Shown piece after piece: positions 1-6,023 of a DNA stretch of 13,788 nt; within the stretch, counting starts at the first letter, position 1; the number at the start of each line of letters is the position of its first letter. The stretch spans positions 1 through 13,788 of the forward strand of contig DKCH01000048.1 in NCBI GenBank assembly GCA_002449135.1. Direction: 5' to 3'. This DNA is from Caryophanales bacterium UBA6879. GTDB taxonomy: Bacteria; Bacillota_I; Bacilli_A; RFN20; CAG-288. Position numbers and translations under genes: made by a program. The notes below the pieces were generated by a model, which was given only the letters and a program-made list of their open reading frames with translations, was not told the origin of the DNA and searched no databases.

Positions 1-168
1 GCTTTAACTTGTAAAGTTGAAGGTGCTGATATGATTTATCATTTTGTTGATGAAAATTCTAAGCTTTATTATATTGGTAAAAGTAAAAAATTAACGCTTT
101 TTTTAAGAATTTATGATAATGCTAATGGCTTAAATAATGATCGTTGGATTGTTTTATTTATAGAATAG
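1..168 (+). CDS. C-terminal fragment of an unrecognised protein
   Basis: An open frame enters from the left edge in frame 1 and ends at TAG (166-168), giving the last 55 residues of a protein. The residues alternate hydrophobic and polar (for example MIYHF, LYYIG, LTLFLRIY, WIVLFIE), which suggests a beta-rich C-terminal domain. No family motif is recognisable. Its stop lies 11 bases before the pdp start and the pdp Shine-Dalgarno overlaps the stop codon, so it is probably the upstream member of the same operon. Function is not assignable from this fragment. Confidence 0.6.
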   Translation, partial: ALTCKVEGADMIYHFVDENSKLYYIGKSKKLTLFLRIYDNANGLNNDRWIVLFIE

Positions 169-179
169 GGGTGCTTTTT

Positions 180-1481
180 ATGCGAATGGTTGATTTGATT
201 TTAAAGAAGAGAAATGGTGGACACTTAACAAAAGAAGAAATTGATTTTATTATTGATTCTTATGTTAAAAACTTAATACCTGATTATCAAGTTTCTGCTT
301 TATTGATGGCTATTGTTTTTCAAGATATGTCTAAAGAAGAAACATTTTATTTAACTGAAGCAATGTTACATTCAGGTGAAGTTTTAGATTTATCACAAAT
401 TAAAGGTGTAAAAGTTGATAAACATTCAACTGGTGGTGTTGGTGATAAAGTCTCTTTAATTTTAGGACCATTAGTTGTTGCCTGTGGTGCTAAAATGGCT
501 AAAATGAGTGGAAGAGGGTTAGGTCATACTGGTGGTACTATTGATAAAATGGAATCTATTCCAGGAATGAGAACAAGTTTATCTGATGAAGAATTTATTA
601 ATCAAGTTAATAAAATCGGCTTAGCCATAATTGGGCAATCTACTGAATTAGATCCTGCTGATAAAAAGCTTTATGCTTTAAGAGATGTTACTGGGACAGT
701 TGATGCTATTCCTTTAATTGCTTCTTCTATTATGTCTAAAAAATTAGCTAGTGGATCTGATACTATTTTATTGGATGTTAAATTTGGTGAAGGTGCTTTT
801 ATGAAAACTGTTGAAAAAGCTAAAAAATTAGCTTCATTAATGGTTGAAATTGGAAAATATTTTAAGAAAGATACTAGAGCAGAAATCTCTAATATGAACT
901 CACCTTTAGGAAGAGCTGTTGGTAATATATTAGAAATTAAGGAAGTTATTCAAACATTAAAAGGAAATGGGCCTAGTGATTTAGTAGAAATTATTACTTC
1001 CTCTGGTGCTACTATTTTGCAACAAGCTAAGATTGAAAATGATTATAATAAAGCTAAAGAAATGATTGAAAATAAAATTAAATCCTTGGAAGGTTTTAAA
1101 GTCTTTAGAGAATTTGTTAAAGCTCAAGGAGGAGATTTATCTTATATTGATAATCCTGAGAAGTTTAAAAAGAGTAAATATGTTATTGATGTTGTTTCAC
1201 CTGTCAATGGTTATGTATCTAATTTAGATGCTTTAGAAATTGGTGTTGCTGCAATGAAGCTAGGAGCTGGAAGAGAAAAAGTTGGTGATTCAATTGATTT
1301 TTCTGCTGGTATTTATTTACACAAGAAAACTTATGAACCTGTTAAAAAAGGAGATGTTTTAGCAAGTTTATATACTGATAAAGAAAATGTACAAGATGTT
1401 GTTAAAAAAGTAGAAAAAGCCTATTCTTTCTCTAAAGAAGAAGTAGAAAAAGAGCCTTTAATTTACGCTAAAATTGCATAG
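180..1481 (+). CDS. pdp: Pyrimidine-nucleoside phosphorylase
   Basis: Cytoplasmic nucleoside salvage enzyme (EC 2.4.2.2) that splits uridine, deoxyuridine or thymidine with phosphate into the free base and (deoxy)ribose-1-phosphate. The 433 residues equal the length I recall for Bacillus Pdp, and the N-terminus MRMVDLILKK fits the family. Visible motifs are the phosphate/K+ loop KHSTGG (81-86), the family signature SGRGLGHTGGTIDKME (110-125), and substrate residues R168 (ALRDV), S183 and K187, which match the positions known in the Geobacillus enzyme. An in-frame TTG at 144 would add 12 residues but has no support. ATG at 180 has AGGGGTG (167-173) six bases upstream and gives the family N-terminus. 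A C-terminal lipoyl-like beta domain (about 345-433) is typical. The ABC-F gene starts 5 bases after the TAG stop, so the two are probably co-transcribed. Confidence 0.96.
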   Translation: MRMVDLILKKRNGGHLTKEEIDFIIDSYVKNLIPDYQVSALLMAIVFQDMSKEETFYLTEAMLHSGEVLDLSQIKGVKVDKHSTGGVGDKVSLILGPLVVACGAKMAKMSGRGLGHTGGTIDKMESIPGMRTSLSDEEFINQVNKIGLAIIGQSTELDPADKKLYALRDVTGTVDAIPLIASSIMSKKLASGSDTILLDVKFGEGAFMKTVEKAKKLASLMVEIGKYFKKDTRAEISNMNSPLGRAVGNILEIKEVIQTLKGNGPSDLVEIITSSGATILQQAKIENDYNKAKEMIENKIKSLEGFKVFREFVKAQGGDLSYIDNPEKFKKSKYVIDVVSPVNGYVSNLDALEIGVAAMKLGAGREKVGDSIDFSAGIYLHKKTYEPVKKGDVLASLYTDKENVQDVVKKVEKAYSFSKEEVEKEPLIYAKIA

Positions 1482-1486
1482 TAATT

Positions 1487-3376
1487 ATGGTTATAGCAAG
1501 TTTTCAAAACGTCGTTAAAGAATTTAATGGCGAACCTCTTTTTGATCCTATTTCTTTTCAAATTCAAGATAAAGACTCTATTGCCTTAATTGGACCTAAT
1601 GGTACTGGAAAATCTACATTAATTAAATTACTTATTAAAAAATTAGAACCTGATGCTGGTAAAATAGTTGTAGGTTCTAATTATAAAATAGGTTATTTAT
1701 CACAGGAAGTTATTACTTCAATGGATAATACTTTGTATCAAGAAGCGATTTTGGTTTTTGATTCATTGATTAAAATGGAAGAAAATTTGACTAAATTATG
1801 TTCTGATTTAGCTCAAAATTATTCTGATGCAAAAGCTAAGCAATATTCTTCTTTTGAAGAGAATTTCACTAAATTAGGCGGTTATGAGTATAAATATAAA
1901 ATAAAAATGATGTTGAATAAATTCGGTTTTAATGAAGAAGATTATTCAAGGAAAATATCATCCTTTTCAGGTGGTGAAAAAATGAAAGTTGCTTTTGTTA
2001 AGCTTCTTTTAATTAATCCTGATCTATTAATTTTGGATGAACCTACTAATCATCTTGATATTGATACAATAGAATGGTTAGAAGATTATTTAAAGACTTA
2101 TCAAGGTGCTTTGCTTTTTGTTTCTCATGATAGATATTTTATTCAGGCTTTAGCAAAAAAAGTCATGGAATTAGATCAACATCATTTAGAGATTTATAAT
2201 GGTGATTATTCTTACTATTCAAAAGAAAAACAGCAAAGGTATCTTCAACGTTTAGAGCTTTATAAAAGGCAACAAAAAGAAGTTAAGAAACTTGAATGGT
2301 TTATTAATTTTTATATGCCTAAACCACGTTTTGCTTCTCGTGCGCATGATCGTGAAAAGAAATTGGCAAGGCTTGAAAAGAATTTAATTGATAAGCCAAC
2401 AATTACTAAGAATAAAGTAAATATGAATCTTGGTGATGGATATACAAGAAAAGGAAAACAGTTAATTAGGGTCACTAATGCAAGTATTGGTTATGATAAT
2501 AAGCCTTTAATAAGTGGCATTAATTTTACTTTATATGGTCTTGATCGTCTTGCTATTATGGGACAAAATGGTTCAGGAAAGACTACTTTTGTAAAGTCTT
2601 TACTTGGCCAAATACCTTTTTTATCAGGAAAAGTAGAAACCTTAGCTGATCTTAGTATTGGTTATTTAAGACAGGATGGTATTAATATTTCTTCTCCTCT
2701 TTCTATTTTTGATTATATTAAAGAAAAGTTCCCGCAAATGTTAGATCAAGAGATTTATGACCATTTAGGAAATTATAACTTCTCTTATGAAGATGATAAA
2801 AAAATAGTTGATAATTTATCAGGTGGTGAAAAAATGAGAGTAGTTTTTGCTGAATTAGTTTTACATAATTACTCTTTATTAGTACTTGATGAACCTACAA
2901 ACCACTTAGATATGTTTACTAAAGAAGAGTTAATTGAGGCTTTGAAAAAATATCAAGGAACCTTAATTGTCGTTTCTCATGATAGATATTTTATTGATTC
3001 ATTAACTAATAGATTACTTTATTTTGAAGATGGTAAGGCTTATTTATATGAAGGGCGTTATTCTGATTTTAAAGTTGAAGTTTTAGATAATATATTGAAA
3101 CAAAAAGATGAATTATTAGCTGAAAATAAAACGGAAAAAACAAAAGTAATTTATCAAAATAAACATGAAGAAAAAAAGAGACCTAGATTAGCAAAAAATA
3201 AAATTGAAGAAAAAATAGCTCGTTTAGAAAAAGAAATGGATGAAGTTAGTAAAGAAATGGAAGAAAAAGAAAATTATACTAACTTAGAAAAAATGAAGGA
3301 ATTAGAGGAAAAACAAAAAAAGCAAGAGGAAGAATATGCCTCTTACTTAGATATGTTAGAACTTTATGAAGAGTAA
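1487..3376 (+). CDS. ABC-F family ATPase (YdiF-like), ribosome-associated
   Basis: A 629-residue protein with two ATP-binding cassettes and no membrane segment, the ABC-F architecture; these proteins act at the ribosomal E site or in antibiotic protection. Cassette 1 has Walker A GPNGTGKST (36-44), signature SGGEK (161-165), Walker B plus NHLD (180-191) and switch SHDRYF (213-218). Cassette 2 has Walker A GQNGSGKT (359-366), LSGGEKM (444-450), Walker B plus NHLD (464-475) and SHDRYF (497-502). The charged linker at about 225-315 is the P-site tRNA interaction segment. Residues about 565-629 form a Lys/Glu-rich coiled coil, as in B. subtilis YdiF. Both ATPase sites look intact. The start has no convincing Shine-Dalgarno and lies 5 bases after the pdp stop, which suggests translational coupling. 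Housekeeping factor versus resistance (ARE) protein cannot be decided by eye. Confidence 0.93.
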   Translation: MVIASFQNVVKEFNGEPLFDPISFQIQDKDSIALIGPNGTGKSTLIKLLIKKLEPDAGKIVVGSNYKIGYLSQEVITSMDNTLYQEAILVFDSLIKMEENLTKLCSDLAQNYSDAKAKQYSSFEENFTKLGGYEYKYKIKMMLNKFGFNEEDYSRKISSFSGGEKMKVAFVKLLLINPDLLILDEPTNHLDIDTIEWLEDYLKTYQGALLFVSHDRYFIQALAKKVMELDQHHLEIYNGDYSYYSKEKQQRYLQRLELYKRQQKEVKKLEWFINFYMPKPRFASRAHDREKKLARLEKNLIDKPTITKNKVNMNLGDGYTRKGKQLIRVTNASIGYDNKPLISGINFTLYGLDRLAIMGQNGSGKTTFVKSLLGQIPFLSGKVETLADLSIGYLRQDGINISSPLSIFDYIKEKFPQMLDQEIYDHLGNYNFSYEDDKKIVDNLSGGEKMRVVFAELVLHNYSLLVLDEPTNHLDMFTKEELIEALKKYQGTLIVVSHDRYFIDSLTNRLLYFEDGKAYLYEGRYSDFKVEVLDNILKQKDELLAENKTEKTKVIYQNKHEEKKRPRLAKNKIEEKIARLEKEMDEVSKEMEEKENYTNLEKMKELEEKQKKQEEEYASYLDMLELYEE

Positions 3377-3409
3377 TAAGAGTAATTATTTATTACTCTT
3401 ATTTTTTTT
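3375..3409 (+). terminator. Intrinsic terminator of the pdp/ABC-F operon
   Basis: A perfect 12-bp inverted repeat (AATAAGAGTAAT at 3375-3386 and ATTACTCTTATT at 3392-3403) with a 5-base loop, followed by a T-run to 3409. It begins inside the ABC-F stop codon. On the minus strand the same hairpin forms but is followed by ACTCTTCAT rather than a T-run, so termination of the convergent MscS transcript here would be weaker. Confidence 0.9.
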
Positions 3410-4453
3410 GCTTTTATTTTTATTTGTAAAATCGTTTATGATTTTATCTATTGAGTCACCATTTTCTCGATAAACTGCAGGATTTTCAGGATTTTTAGTA
3501 ACATCTAAATCTTTATTTTCAATATCATCAACTTTTATTGTTTTAGCTTTAGTACTAGCTTGATTAATAACAACTTGGTCGTAGCTAATATCTACATTGC
3601 GTTTTACTAATTCTTTATAGATTCTTTCACCAAGTTCCCATTTAACGTCCCAAAAAATTGATGTAGGGGCATATAAACGAAGTGCAAAATCAACATTTGA
3701 GGCAGAAAGGTTTTTAACAAAACAACTAATTGCCATATTTAAATTTGCGCCTTTTTGAGTTTTTGCACAATAAATTAAAATCTTTTTAATTTTATCGACA
3801 TCTTGTCCATAACCAACTGAAATAGTTAAATCAATACGTCTATATTTCATTACATTGTAATTAGCAACAATTCCTGTAAATAAGTTACTATTTGGAATAG
3901 AAACCAAAACATTTTCAGTAGTTAAAACTTGTGTTTCTAAAACTTTGATGTCCATTACTGTTCCTTCTATTGTGCCGTTATTTAATGAAATATAGTCTCC
4001 TTTAATAAATTTCTTTGAAGAAAGGAGAATAATCCCAGAAGCAAAATTAGAAATTACTGACTGTAAAGAAAGACCAATAGCTACAACACCTGAAGAAATT
4101 ACTGTAGATAAGCCAGAAAGGTTAAGTCCTAAAATTGAAAGAGCGATAACTAATAAAATAAAATATAAAATAACTTTAGTAGAAGAAAGAACAAAACCTT
4201 TATAAGTTAAAGAAGCGACATTTTTACTTTTTGACCATGAATGTGAAACTATTTTTAAAATAAGGCGAATAATAATGTAAAGTGGAACAAAAATTACTAT
4301 GGCAATAAGTAATTTACCTAAAAAAGAAGTTGTAACTGAATTTTGGGTCATTTGTCCAGTGATAAAGAACGACTTAATACCTTCCCAAAACTGACTAAAC
4401 CATTCAGCAACACTATTAGCATTATTGATATTTTCAGCAAATAAATTTAACAT
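3386..4453 (-). CDS. Small-conductance mechanosensitive channel, MscS family
   Basis: A 355-residue inner-membrane channel that opens under membrane tension to release solutes during osmotic downshock. Hydrophobic helices lie at about 46-66 and 91-112. The third, pore-lining helix spans about 114-148 and includes GLSLQ (127-131) and NFASG (136-140). It is followed by the MscS beta domain (KFIKGDYI at 148-155, then IEGTV...IPNSN up to about 190) and an alpha/beta cytoplasmic domain to about 290. Residues 300-355 form a hydrophilic tail rich in Lys and Asn, longer than the E. coli MscS end. The ATG overlaps the stop of the HAD gene in TAATG, with AAAGGA 7 bases upstream, so the two are co-translated. 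The stop codon sits in the loop and stem of the convergent terminator. Confidence 0.93.
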   Translation of the reverse strand: MLNLFAENINNANSVAEWFSQFWEGIKSFFITGQMTQNSVTTSFLGKLLIAIVIFVPLYIIIRLILKIVSHSWSKSKNVASLTYKGFVLSSTKVILYFILLVIALSILGLNLSGLSTVISSGVVAIGLSLQSVISNFASGIILLSSKKFIKGDYISLNNGTIEGTVMDIKVLETQVLTTENVLVSIPNSNLFTGIVANYNVMKYRRIDLTISVGYGQDVDKIKKILIYCAKTQKGANLNMAISCFVKNLSASNVDFALRLYAPTSIFWDVKWELGERIYKELVKRNVDISYDQVVINQASTKAKTIKVDDIENKDLDVTKNPENPAVYRENGDSIDKIINDFTNKNKSKKNKSNK

Positions 4454-5100
4454 TATAAAATCCTTTCTAATTCTTTTATATTACTAATTACATAATTAGC
4501 GTTTGTTTTTTCTAAAACATCTTTAGCTTGATGCCCTCTAGCTATTAAAATAGATGTTGCATTAAGTTTTTTAGCTACTTCATTATCATGAGTAGTATCA
4601 CCTATAAAGGCAGTTTCGGCTGATTTTATATTATTTTTAGTAAAATATTCTATAGCTTCATTAACTTTTGAGTAAGCAAATATATTATTTATACCAATTA
4701 CAGCTCTAAAATAATTGTATATATTAAGTTGTTTTAATTCATTTTCTAAATCATTTTGTTTAGTTGCAGATAAGATATAAAGGTTGTATTTTTGGTAGTT
4801 ATTTTTCAAAAATGGAACAATATCAGGAAATGGTTTTAATTTATTAAAAATAGCACGATATGACTTATCAAAATATTTTGATAGTTCTTCAAAATTATCC
4901 TTTCCATTTGGCTTTATATCGAATCCGGCTTTAATATAATAGTCGTAAATTGGAAAAGTAAAAGTATGAAGATATTGATCTAAACTAATTTGTGGATGAT
5001 TAGAATTTGCTAACATTTTATTTAAAATATCTAGACATACTTGTACATCATCAATAATAGTACCATTAAAGTCGAAAACAAGATTTTTAAATTTATTCAT
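4453..5100 (-). CDS. HAD-superfamily hydrolase, phosphoglycolate phosphatase-like
   Basis: A 215-residue cytoplasmic haloacid-dehalogenase-type phosphatase. Motif I is FDFNGT (9-14) with nucleophile D10; the usual second acid is Asn at position 12, a variant known in some HAD subfamilies. Motif II is S111 (ILSATK), motif III K145 (YSK), and motif IV GDTTHD (167-172) with D168 and D172. The region between about 18 and 90 fits an alpha-helical C1 cap, which places it near Gph/PGP-type phosphatases; the substrate is unknown. No Shine-Dalgarno precedes the ATG, and a plausible extended -10 box lies directly before it, so translation may be leaderless. First gene of a two-gene unit with the MscS channel. 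Confidence 0.88.
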   Translation of the reverse strand: MNKFKNLVFDFNGTIIDDVQVCLDILNKMLANSNHPQISLDQYLHTFTFPIYDYYIKAGFDIKPNGKDNFEELSKYFDKSYRAIFNKLKPFPDIVPFLKNNYQKYNLYILSATKQNDLENELKQLNIYNYFRAVIGINNIFAYSKVNEAIEYFTKNNIKSAETAFIGDTTHDNEVAKKLNATSILIARGHQAKDVLEKTNANYVISNIKELERIL

Positions 5101-5107
5101 ACAACTA

Positions 5108-5116
5108 AATATAGCA
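5108..5116 (-). promoter_or_regulatory. Candidate extended -10 promoter of the HAD-MscS unit
   Basis: On the minus strand TGCTATATT (TG, one base, then a near-consensus TATAAT box) ends 7 bases before the ATG of the HAD gene. No good -35 box lies at 17-18 bases, as is usual for extended -10 promoters. The predicted start of transcription would fall at or next to the start codon. Confidence 0.4.
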
Positions 5117-5159
5117 TATTTTAAAATGTAATTAAATTGTAAATTATTAGTATTAAATA

Positions 5160-5189
5160 TTGTATTGGTGAAGTGTTTTTATCTATAAA
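5160..5189 (+). promoter_or_regulatory. Weak candidate promoter into the 5190-5350 region
   Basis: TTGTAT (5160-5165), an 18-base spacer and TATAAA (5184-5189). In such A+T-rich DNA this match could arise by chance. If real, it would start a transcript carrying the short open frame at 5204, the hairpin at 5242-5282 and possibly the small protein gene at 5351. Confidence 0.25.
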
Positions 5190-5203
5190 AATAAACATAA
5201 ACA

Positions 5204-5263
5204 ATGGATAAAATTATAAATTTTATAAATGAAAAGATAGTAAAACGCTTTCATCGAAAATGA
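5204..5263 (+). CDS. Possible 19-codon peptide (speculative)
   Basis: ATG at 5204 opens 19 codons ending in TGA at 5261-5263. The product MDKIINFINEKIVKRFHRK places Ile, Phe and Val on one face of a helix and Lys/Arg on the other, so it would be a basic amphipathic peptide. No Shine-Dalgarno is visible upstream. Its last codons form the left arm and part of the loop of the hairpin at 5242-5282. It could be a leader peptide, a membrane-active peptide, or chance. Confidence 0.2.
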   Translation: MDKIINFINEKIVKRFHRK

Positions 5264-5294
5264 AGTTTTATGAAAGCATTTTCAAGGTTTTTTT
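5242..5294 (+). terminator. Large hairpin followed by a T-run (terminator or attenuator)
   Basis: Arms 5242-5254 and 5270-5282 form a 13-position stem around GCTTTCAT/ATGAAAGC with a 15-base loop. One pair is C-A on the plus RNA but G-U on the minus RNA. A T-run follows at 5288-5294 and another at 5298-5305, which favours use on the plus strand. No plus-strand gene upstream needs termination, so it either insulates the small gene at 5351 or sits in its leader. The stretch 5101-5350 holds no other feature I can support. Confidence 0.5.
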
Positions 5295-5350
5295 AGCTTT
5301 TTTTTATAAAAAAAATCAGTATATTAATAGTGTCGATAGGAGGAATGATT

Positions 5351-5560
5351 ATGGAAAATAAGAATTGTGTTATCGAAGAATTAGATTTAGTTGATACTAA
5401 GATGAATAACATCATTGATAAAATGATTGAAAAATATGGTAAATTTGTCAGCTTTGCTGATAATTCTAAGGACCAATATTTAATCGATTTAATTGCTTCT
5501 TATAATAAATTACAAGAAGAAAAAGATTATTTAAACGGTCAACTTTCAATTAATGAATAA
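5351..5560 (+). CDS. Small acidic helical protein, unrecognised
   Basis: A 69-residue soluble protein starting MENKNC. The ATG at 5351 is chosen because AGGAGG (5338-5343) lies 7 bases upstream; an in-frame GTG at 5330 and ATG at 5345 would lie before or too close to that site. The sequence predicts two helices, about 8-31 and 42-66, joined by a short loop, with no membrane segment. The end of helix 2 (LIDLIASYNKL) faintly recalls the S-Q-E-L-D-x-L-I-x-x-Y-x-x-L pattern of Spo0E-like phosphatases, but the SQELD core is not preserved. It stands alone between a hairpin and its own terminator, on the opposite strand to both neighbouring units. Function is unknown; the ribosome binding site and terminator make it a convincing gene. 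Confidence 0.8.
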   Translation: MENKNCVIEELDLVDTKMNNIIDKMIEKYGKFVSFADNSKDQYLIDLIASYNKLQEEKDYLNGQLSINE

Positions 5561-5595
5561 AATTTTGTTAAGCAGGATTTTATTATAGTGTCAAA

Positions 5596-5625
5596 AGAAA
5601 GAGGTCTTTATGACTTCTTTTTTTT
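5596..5625 (+). terminator. Intrinsic terminator of the small gene at 5351
   Basis: Stem AAAGAGGTC (5598-5606) with GACTTCTTT (5612-5620), one G-T pair and loop TTTAT, running into eight T residues ending at 5625. It lies 35 bases after the stop codon. Confidence 0.85.
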
Positions 5626-5641
5626 ATTAAAAAAATTTGTA

Positions 5642-5666
5642 TAAAAAAAGCTGCAAAACTGCAGCT
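5642..5666 (-). terminator. Intrinsic terminator after rbfA
   Basis: On the minus strand AGCTGCA, loop GTTT, TGCAGCT, then a run of seven T residues. It starts 8 bases after the rbfA stop codon and closes the long right-hand operon. The truB-ribF-rpsO genes that often follow rbfA in Bacillota are absent here. Confidence 0.9.
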
Positions 5667-5674
5667 AATTAATT

Positions 5675-6022
5675 TTATTTTTTATCGTGTTTTTCATGAT
5701 AGGCTTTAAAGATGTTATCAATCTTTTGGCCTTTTTCATATAAGTCATCTTCTATGAATACTAAATCAGGAATTTTATATATATCCAATGTTTTAGCTAA
5801 TTTTGAACGAATAAAACCGCGGTTGTAATTTAGCATAGAAATTAAGCTTGGAACTTTTTCTTTTTGTAAATGTGAAACATAGACTTTGGCAATAGAAAAG
5901 TCATCATTAACTTCTACTTGATTTACACAAGCTAGTGGTGCTAAATCATCTTTTAAGTCATGGATAATTTCAGAAAGATTTTTAGCAATTAATGTTTGTA
6001 TTCTTAATTTTTTATCTGCCAT
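5675..6022 (-). CDS. rbfA: 30S ribosome-binding factor A
   Basis: A 115-residue KH-like protein that helps mature the 5' end of 16S rRNA in the small subunit and supports growth in the cold. The family signature is seen at 68-102 (RGFIRSKLAK, then IPDLVFIEDD). The length is close to B. subtilis RbfA. The frame is open 16 codons further upstream into infB, but ATG at 6022 is preferred: AAGGA lies 8 bases before it, and MADKK begins the conserved region. It follows infB with one base between stop and start, so its Shine-Dalgarno lies in the last codons of infB. Last gene of the operon. Confidence 0.95.
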   Translation of the reverse strand: MADKKLRIQTLIAKNLSEIIHDLKDDLAPLACVNQVEVNDDFSIAKVYVSHLQKEKVPSLISMLNYNRGFIRSKLAKTLDIYKIPDLVFIEDDLYEKGQKIDNIFKAYHEKHDKK

Positions 6023-6023
6023 A

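Noticed and set aside
144..179. N-terminal extension of pdp from a TTG at 144
   Set aside because: It overlaps the upstream gene, has no ribosome binding site, and the ATG at 180 has a good one and gives the standard 433-residue enzyme.
5101..5350. Possible tRNA or known riboswitch in the largest gap
   Set aside because: No cloverleaf, T-loop consensus or recognisable riboswitch core was seen; only the hairpin and T-run could be supported.
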